DNA of 19,032 nucleotides, from assembly GCA_015661535.1 (NCBI GenBank), contig DQVY01000247.1, forward strand, positions 1-19,032, given 5' to 3'. The notes below the pieces were generated by a model, which had not been told where the DNA came from, did no database searches, and saw only the letters and a program-made list of their open reading frames with translations. Below are positions 15,110 to 19,032 of the stretch, one piece after another. How positions within the stretch are numbered: the stretch's first letter is position 1; every line of letters begins with the position of its first letter. Position numbers and translations under genes: made by a program. Origin of the DNA: Sulfurovum sp. GTDB taxonomy: Bacteria; Campylobacterota; Campylobacteria; Campylobacterales; Sulfurovaceae.

Positions 15110-16081
15110 ATGCACTGGAAAAATACAGAAGAGGGCTTTGAAGCCATCAATACCCTTGGAAAATCACGTACGCCTTTTCTCTTCATCATCTCTTATGACC
15201 AAACAAAACTTTTTGTTGAGTCATTGGACAAGCTAGATGAAGAGATCTTCTACAAGTTAGAAGATTGGCGTAACTACCCTGTAAAAAAACAGAGCGATCC
15301 TTATACTTTTTCTAAAGCACCTGTTAATTTTTCCAGCTATCAAAAGTCCTTGCATAAGATACTCGAAGAGATACGTTCAGGCAATACCTACCTGCTGAAC
15401 CTTACCTTTAGCACACCCATCGAAAGTTCCCATTCTCTCAAAGAGATGTTTAGCTATGCAAGAGCCAAATTCAAACTCTATTTTAAAGATGAATTCATCT
15501 GTTTTTCTCCCGAACGTTTTGTCGAGATACAAGACAATACCATTGCCACCTACCCGATGAAAGGTACCATCGATGCAAACCTTCCCAAAGCAAAAGAAAC
15601 GATCTTAAACGATGAAAAAGAGATGGCAGAACATGTCATGATCGTAGACCTTATGCGTAATGACTTAGGCATCATAGGCAAAGACATTCAAGTAGAACGT
15701 TTTCGTTATGTAGAGAAGATCAAAGCGGGTGAAAAAGAACTGCTGCAAGTCTCCTCAAAGATCACAGCACAACTTCCCTCAACATGGAGAGATACACTAG
15801 GTACCCTTCTCTCCCAAATTCTCCCCGCAGGTTCCATCTCTGGTACCCCTAAAAAAAGTACGGTAGATATCATCAATCAAGTAGAAGATTTTGACAGAGG
15901 GTTTTATACGGGGGTCTTTGGTATATTTGACGGTTCTTCCCTGCGTTCTGCTGTCATGATCCGTTTTATCGAAAAAGAAGCAGGGCAACTTTACTACAAA
16001 AGTGGCGGAGGGATTACCATAGATTCTCATGCCAGAAGCGAGTATCAAGAGCTCATAGACAAGATATATTTGCCATATTAA
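15110..16081 (+). CDS. pabB: aminodeoxychorismate synthase component I
   Basis: Chorismate-using enzyme that makes 4-amino-4-deoxychorismate for p-aminobenzoate and folate. Counting from the first of two adjacent ATGs, it carries EIRSGNTYLLNLTFS (88-102), FSPERF (133-138), the PMKGT motif with Lys152 (150-154), VDLMRNDLG (180-188), PAGSISGTPK (240-249) and YKSGGGITIDS (297-307). Lys in PxKGT is typical of PabB rather than TrpE. At about 323 residues it lacks most of the N-terminal domain of E. coli PabB (453), a short form usual in several lineages, and has no fused PabA or PabC. AAGGG (15100-15104) is 5 bases before the second ATG and only 2 before the first, so I start at 15110. The ribosome site touches the repeat element. 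Confidence 0.92.
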   Translation: MHWKNTEEGFEAINTLGKSRTPFLFIISYDQTKLFVESLDKLDEEIFYKLEDWRNYPVKKQSDPYTFSKAPVNFSSYQKSLHKILEEIRSGNTYLLNLTFSTPIESSHSLKEMFSYARAKFKLYFKDEFICFSPERFVEIQDNTIATYPMKGTIDANLPKAKETILNDEKEMAEHVMIVDLMRNDLGIIGKDIQVERFRYVEKIKAGEKELLQVSSKITAQLPSTWRDTLGTLLSQILPAGSISGTPKKSTVDIINQVEDFDRGFYTGVFGIFDGSSLRSAVMIRFIEKEAGQLYYKSGGGITIDSHARSEYQELIDKIYLPY

Positions 16082-16126
16082 CCAATTTTTAGTACACTAT
16101 TACAGCACAAGTATGAAAGGATAGCT

Positions 16127-16372
16127 ATGTCTAAACTGTTTTCAACGCTTATTTTCTTTCTCTTCTTACTTTTTCAAACCGCTTCATTGGCGGAAGAAGA
16201 GACAAACCCACAAACCAATATAGAAGAGCCGGAAGCACAGGAACATGCTTCTCAAGATAAAGAAGAAGATGCCGCTAAAAAAGAACTTTCCAGAGCCCAA
16301 AAAGAGGCGCAGGAAGCAGAAGAAGCAGAACTGCGTGAAGCAGGTATGGAAGAAGAGCCTCCTCTAGATTAA
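16127..16372 (+). CDS. small secreted acidic Glu/Ala-rich protein, function unknown
   Basis: An 81-residue protein with a clear Sec signal peptide: Lys3, a hydrophobic core at about 5-17, and SLA before the likely cut at 22/23. The mature part, about 59 residues, is almost all Glu, Ala, Lys and Gln. Residues 40-70 could form one charged helix or coiled coil, and the end is EEEPPLD. It has no cysteine and no recognised domain. The ATG follows AAAGGA with 5 bases of spacing. It sits 45 bp after pabB, and its stop is 14 bp from the stop of the convergent lipoprotein gene. The signal peptide and good ribosome site argue that it is a real gene. Confidence 0.75.
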   Translation: MSKLFSTLIFFLFLLFQTASLAEEETNPQTNIEEPEAQEHASQDKEEDAAKKELSRAQKEAQEAEEAELREAGMEEEPPLD

Positions 16373-16386
16373 ATCACCTCTCTGCT

Positions 16387-16914
16387 CTAAGGTTTACAGC
16401 ATCTTTCTTTTCTGTGTATCCAATGATAGTACACATCCTCTTTTACTTTAGAGACATAAAGACTGCCTCTCTGCCTCCAAGGGTCAATAATGATGCCCTC
16501 TTCTGCCCTTCCACCCTTCACACTCACTACCAATACATTATGTTCAAAGAAATATTCTCCCCGGTCGGCTACCAAAAGATGAAAATCAAAATAGTTATAC
16601 GGTTTCTTTTTTAAAGCAAGATACAGCGCATCACTCCAGTGATAACAGAGCCCCTTTTCACGTATCCCGGTATTTACTAAAACGTTATGCCATAACGGTG
16701 AGGTGGTTCTTTGAAACATTTTTCTTAAGCGCGCTGTCTCTTCAAAGATAGCTTCAGAAAGCTGTGTCGCTTCTTTATGCGTAATTTTCGTATCTAGAGC
16801 ACGTAAAAGTGTAGTAAGTTCTTCTTTATTTGTTTGCGGTGACGAAGGGGAGATCCCCACACATCCTGTAATAAAAAAAAGGAAAAGAAAAGTCTTAAAC
16901 AAGTGTTGAGACAT
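16387..16914 (-). CDS. putative lipoprotein with papain/transglutaminase-like Cys-His-Asp pattern
   Basis: I do not recognise the family by name. The N terminus is a lipoprotein signal with lipobox ITGC (Cys18 when starting at the ATG at 16912-16914), so the protein should be anchored in an outer or inner membrane facing the periplasm. Residues 30-70 are helical. Then GLCYHWSDAL carries Cys90 at a predicted helix start, FFEHNVLVV carries His125 at a strand start, and IIIDPWR carries Asp144 in the next strand. This order and spacing resemble papain-fold or transglutaminase-like enzymes, but this is by eye. A GTG two codons earlier is possible; GGGTGA before the ATG favours the ATG. It overlaps the end of the rhomboid gene by 20 bases. 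Confidence 0.8.
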   Translation of the reverse strand: MSQHLFKTFLFLFFITGCVGISPSSPQTNKEELTTLLRALDTKITHKEATQLSEAIFEETARLRKMFQRTTSPLWHNVLVNTGIREKGLCYHWSDALYLALKKKPYNYFDFHLLVADRGEYFFEHNVLVVSVKGGRAEEGIIIDPWRQRGSLYVSKVKEDVYYHWIHRKERCCKP

Positions 16915-17587
16915 ATTCACCCGAAAGAAAGTTGGCCATCAAAAATACCAGTACACACATTGCAAGTCCATAAGGCAGCAGCCATTTTGGGTTTTTAGAA
17001 AGGACAAAGCCTCCTATAAAGCCTGCCAAAAGTCCACCAATATGTGCAGAAACATCCACAGCAGGGATAGACAACCCTATGACAAGGTTGATCCCTATAA
17101 TGATGCTAAAGTCTTTCATAAAGGCTCTAGCTTCTGTGGCTATCTTCTCTCTGTGTGCCATAAAAAAACCGCCCAAAGCTCCAAAGATACCAAAAATAGC
17201 ACCCGAAGCCCCTACACCTACAGATTCCGGATGTACATAAAGCGAGGCAAGTCCTCCTATGAGTCCGGCAAAAAAGTAAATACTTAGGTACGCTCCCTTC
17301 GAAAAATACATTTCAGCACCACGCCCTATGATATAAAGCGAAAACATATTCATCAAAATGTGAGTCATACCCCCATGTAAGAACATGGCAGTAAAAAGTC
17401 TCCACCATTCACCCTTATGCAATACATACGGACCAAACAAAGCCCCCATGTTGACCAGGGTTTCCATATCCATATCTGCAATATTTTGACTCCACAATGC
17501 AGACAAAAGATAGACAAAAACATTGACTATGATAATAGCATAGGTAAGCGGGTAACGCTGCAGTTCATGCTTATTCAAAGTTAACAA
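16895..17587 (-). CDS. rhomboid family intramembrane serine protease
   Basis: Membrane protease that cuts substrates within or near transmembrane helices. The 230 residues form about six helices. Catalytic Ser128 lies in GASGAIFG (126-133) and catalytic His182 in AHIGG (181-185). The conserved WWRLFTAMFLHGG loop (61-73) and HILMN (76-80) precede them, and YFFAGLIGGLAS (104-115) forms the helix before the serine. The dyad is complete, so activity is expected. The start is TTG at 17585-17587, 4 bases after AGAGG and overlapping the upstream stop by 7 bases. No ATG occurs before residue 39, too late for the first helix. The following lipoprotein overlaps it and is probably co-transcribed. Substrates are unknown. 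Confidence 0.92.
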   Translation of the reverse strand: MLTLNKHELQRYPLTYAIIIVNVFVYLLSALWSQNIADMDMETLVNMGALFGPYVLHKGEWWRLFTAMFLHGGMTHILMNMFSLYIIGRGAEMYFSKGAYLSIYFFAGLIGGLASLYVHPESVGVGASGAIFGIFGALGGFFMAHREKIATEARAFMKDFSIIIGINLVIGLSIPAVDVSAHIGGLLAGFIGGFVLSKNPKWLLPYGLAMCVLVFLMANFLSGEYVSTLV

Positions 17588-17961
17588 ATAGCCTCTGCAA
17601 ATATCACACCATCTACACCACCACGTGCAACTTTAGAGATCTCTTTTTCACTGTGAATAAGTACCAAAATACGCGTATCAAACATATACTCTGTGGCAAT
17701 CGGCTGTATCATCAAGGCATCATCTTCTTCACAAATGATATATTTTGCCCCTAAGGCATTGGCAAAAAGGGCATCTTCCAAAGTATTTACCACAATGGCG
17801 AAAGGTATATTGTTACTCTGACAATGTATGGCATAACTATGAGAGTCTACCAAAGGTTCAAATAAAATAATATCACCAGGCAAACTCTTCTCTATCCCTT
17901 GAATAGAAAAAACTTTAAAAAAACGAGGGCTTTGTATCCATGGGTGTCCAATAATAATCAT
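17581..17961 (-). CDS. hypothetical protein, alpha/beta, possible partial TIM-barrel-like fold
   Basis: A 126-residue protein I cannot assign. It has no signal or membrane segment. Strands alternate with helices: MIIIG (1-5), DIILFEP (30-36), PFAIVVN (53-59), AKYIICE (72-78), TRILVLIH (95-102) and DGVIFAEAI (117-125). The end, GGVDGVIFAEAI, resembles the phosphate-binding GADGVIVGxAI turn of TIM-barrel enzymes, while the length would cover only about half a barrel. The ATG follows AAGGA with 6 bases of spacing. It lies between a PP0621-type protein and the rhomboid gene, overlapping the latter by 7 bases, so it belongs to the rsmG operon. Confidence 0.8.
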   Translation of the reverse strand: MIIIGHPWIQSPRFFKVFSIQGIEKSLPGDIILFEPLVDSHSYAIHCQSNNIPFAIVVNTLEDALFANALGAKYIICEEDDALMIQPIATEYMFDTRILVLIHSEKEISKVARGGVDGVIFAEAIC

Positions 17962-17981
17962 GATATTCCTTTTACATTAAT

Positions 17982-18194
17982 TTAGGGTGCACATTCTTTC
18001 GAGCAATAATACTTTCCGCCAACAATAATACTCTCTTTCACGGTCACATATACATGACAAGACTCACACTCTACCAAAGTGTCTTCATCTAACTTCTTTT
18101 CATGTGGACTTTTACCTATGTTTGGTAACTTCCCTCCAAAAAATTTATAGATCAATACGCCGACGATAGCAAATAACAATAGTTTTAAAATCAA
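17982..18194 (-). CDS. PP0621-family membrane-anchored zinc-ribbon protein
   Basis: A 70-residue protein with one N-terminal membrane helix (about 3-19), a short basic linker and a C-terminal Cys4 site: CESC (Cys43, Cys46) and CSKEC (Cys64, Cys68), likely a zinc ribbon on the cytoplasmic side. The layout and the VECESCHVYV...GGKYYCSKEC pattern match what I know as PP0621-family proteins, whose function is not established. The start is TTG overlapping the rsmG stop as TTGA, supported by AAAGGG 5 bases upstream. Confidence 0.82.
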   Translation of the reverse strand: MILKLLLFAIVGVLIYKFFGGKLPNIGKSPHEKKLDEDTLVECESCHVYVTVKESIIVGGKYYCSKECAP

Positions 18195-18781
18195 GATGAC
18201 CCTTTGATATAGAGATAATTTCGTTGGTTTTTCTGTACTATATCATAACTTAACTGATGTTGCACATCTTCTATTTCATCAAAAACACGAGAGCCTTTAT
18301 AAAAAAGATACTCTGTGTGACTGTCAGAGATATTTTGTGTTAAGTCTAACAGCAGTTTTGTATTGGTTACAGCCCGGGAACTTATGAGATCAAAGGCATC
18401 ATGCACAACATACTCTACTCTTTTTCCTTCCACCAAAACATTGGGAAGTCCCAGATCTATGGCAGCATATTTTAAAAAAGAGACACGTTTTTTTAAGGGT
18501 TCTGCCAATACCACTTCTGTCTCCGGCAGGGCTATCGCCAAAGCAATCCCAGGAAAGCCTGCACCTGTCCCCACATCTAAAAGTGTTTTTGGCTTTTTGA
18601 TAAATGTCAAAGGAAAAAGAGAATCTATGATATTGACATAAATAGCGTCTATTGTTTTTGCCCCGGTAAGGTTATGTACCTGATTCCATTCATGCAGCAA
18701 AGAAGCAAAGTTTTCCAAGGTAACGATGACCTCATCTTCCAAAAGTATATTTTCTTTGTCTAAGTACTGTGCTAAATTCAA
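18191..18781 (-). CDS. rsmG: 16S rRNA (guanine(527)-N(7))-methyltransferase
   Basis: SAM-dependent methyltransferase (GidB) that makes m7G527 in 16S rRNA, near the decoding site; its loss in other bacteria gives low-level streptomycin resistance. The 196 residues include WNQVHNLTG (32-40), the SAM-binding LLDVGTGAGFPGIALAI (67-83), AEPLKKRVSFL (93-103) and DLISSRAV (131-138). The start is TTG, overlapping the stop of the PqqD-like gene as TTGA, with AAGGTG 8 bases upstream. No other in-frame Met occurs in the protein, so an internal ATG start is excluded. It is not beside gidA (mnmG) here. Confidence 0.94.
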   Translation of the reverse strand: MNLAQYLDKENILLEDEVIVTLENFASLLHEWNQVHNLTGAKTIDAIYVNIIDSLFPLTFIKKPKTLLDVGTGAGFPGIALAIALPETEVVLAEPLKKRVSFLKYAAIDLGLPNVLVEGKRVEYVVHDAFDLISSRAVTNTKLLLDLTQNISDSHTEYLFYKGSRVFDEIEDVQHQLSYDIVQKNQRNYLYIKGSS

Positions 18782-19032
18782 GGTGATATCACCTTTACCA
18801 ATCCGCTCTCTTCGAGTTTCCCCACAAAGGCAAAAAGATCATTTTGCAACATCTCTTCTTCCACTTCATACTGTTCAAGTAACTCGGCTAACACTTCTTT
18901 TAAGGTCTCGTTCTCCTGCATTGCCTGCCAAATAGAGGTGCCCACTTCATCTAAGCCAAAGTAATTCTCACTCTCCATATCGAGCAGTACCATCTCACCA
19001 TCTACCTCTTGCGCAAAGACTGTTTCTGCAAA
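18778..19032 (-). CDS. PqqD-family peptide-binding protein, N terminus outside the window
   Basis: The reading frame is open to the right edge, so the ATG at 18991-18993 is internal and 84 residues are visible. The sequence reads ...FAQEVDGEMVLLDMES, then NYFGLDEVGTSIWQAM, a stretch of helices and a final KLEESGLVKV. This is the PqqD pattern: a winged-helix-like domain that binds leader peptides for radical SAM or other modifying enzymes in PQQ and RiPP biosynthesis. The visible part alone nearly fills the usual 85-95 residues. PqqD-like proteins also occur away from PQQ genes. Its stop overlaps the rsmG TTG. The gene to the right would show its role. Confidence 0.82.
   Translation of the reverse strand, partial: FAETVFAQEVDGEMVLLDMESENYFGLDEVGTSIWQAMQENETLKEVLAELLEQYEVEEEMLQNDLFAFVGKLEESGLVKVISP

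Noticed and set aside
1..19032. CRISPR array, tRNA, rRNA, transposase, prophage or toxin-antitoxin genes
   Set aside because: I looked for regular repeats with spacers, cloverleaf-like segments, mobile-element enzymes and small gene pairs and saw none; the two repeat families found have no enzyme in the window.

Overview
The window looks like chromosomal core sequence from a Campylobacterota bacterium, most likely a Sulfurovum-like one. This rests on the protein sequences, the moderate-to-low GC, TATAAT-type -10 boxes without clear -35 boxes, and gene order. The run rplY-pth-lptG-lysA-pheA-hisC-dxs and the run clpS-clpA-aat both match, as I remember them, blocks in Campylobacter jejuni and Helicobacter. 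The species call is inference. I see no tRNA, rRNA, CRISPR array, transposase or phage gene, and no gene-free stretch over 300 bases.

Layout. (1) From 1 to about 7,980 nearly everything is on the minus strand and tightly packed: rplY, pth, an LptF/LptG-type permease, lysA, pheA, hisC, a 71-residue unknown, dxs, then the first codons of a gene leaving the left edge. This run serves translation, outer-membrane lipid export, amino-acid synthesis (Lys, Phe, His) and isoprenoid synthesis. (2) From 7,986 to 13,370, also minus: clpS-clpA-aat, which together make the bacterial N-degron degradation pathway, then tal and a PilT-type ATPase. (3) From 13,435 to 16,372 is a plus-strand island: bioD, pyrB, pabB and a small secreted acidic protein. 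It diverges from clpS across a compact two-way promoter. (4) From 16,387 to the right edge, minus: a PqqD-like protein cut by the window edge, rsmG, a PP0621-type membrane zinc-ribbon protein, a 126-residue unknown, a rhomboid protease and a lipoprotein with a possible Cys-His-Asp triad. These genes overlap or nearly touch and probably form one operon.

The genes are mostly housekeeping; the unusual content is repetitive DNA. A palindromic repeat with arms TTCGACAAGCTCAG / CTGAGCTTGTCGAA sits inside dxs, in frame, and appears to add about 18 residues to the enzyme. A second, diverged copy lies at the dxs 3' end, with a further possible fragment beside it. A different 111-bp inverted-repeat element fills almost the whole pyrB-pabB gap and ends against the pabB ribosome-binding site. 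A triplicated 7-mer forms the hisC leader. Three genes start with TTG inside a TTGA stop/start overlap. No complete novel defence or biosynthetic system is visible. The best pointer to one is the PqqD-like protein at the right edge, whose relatives assist peptide-modifying enzymes.
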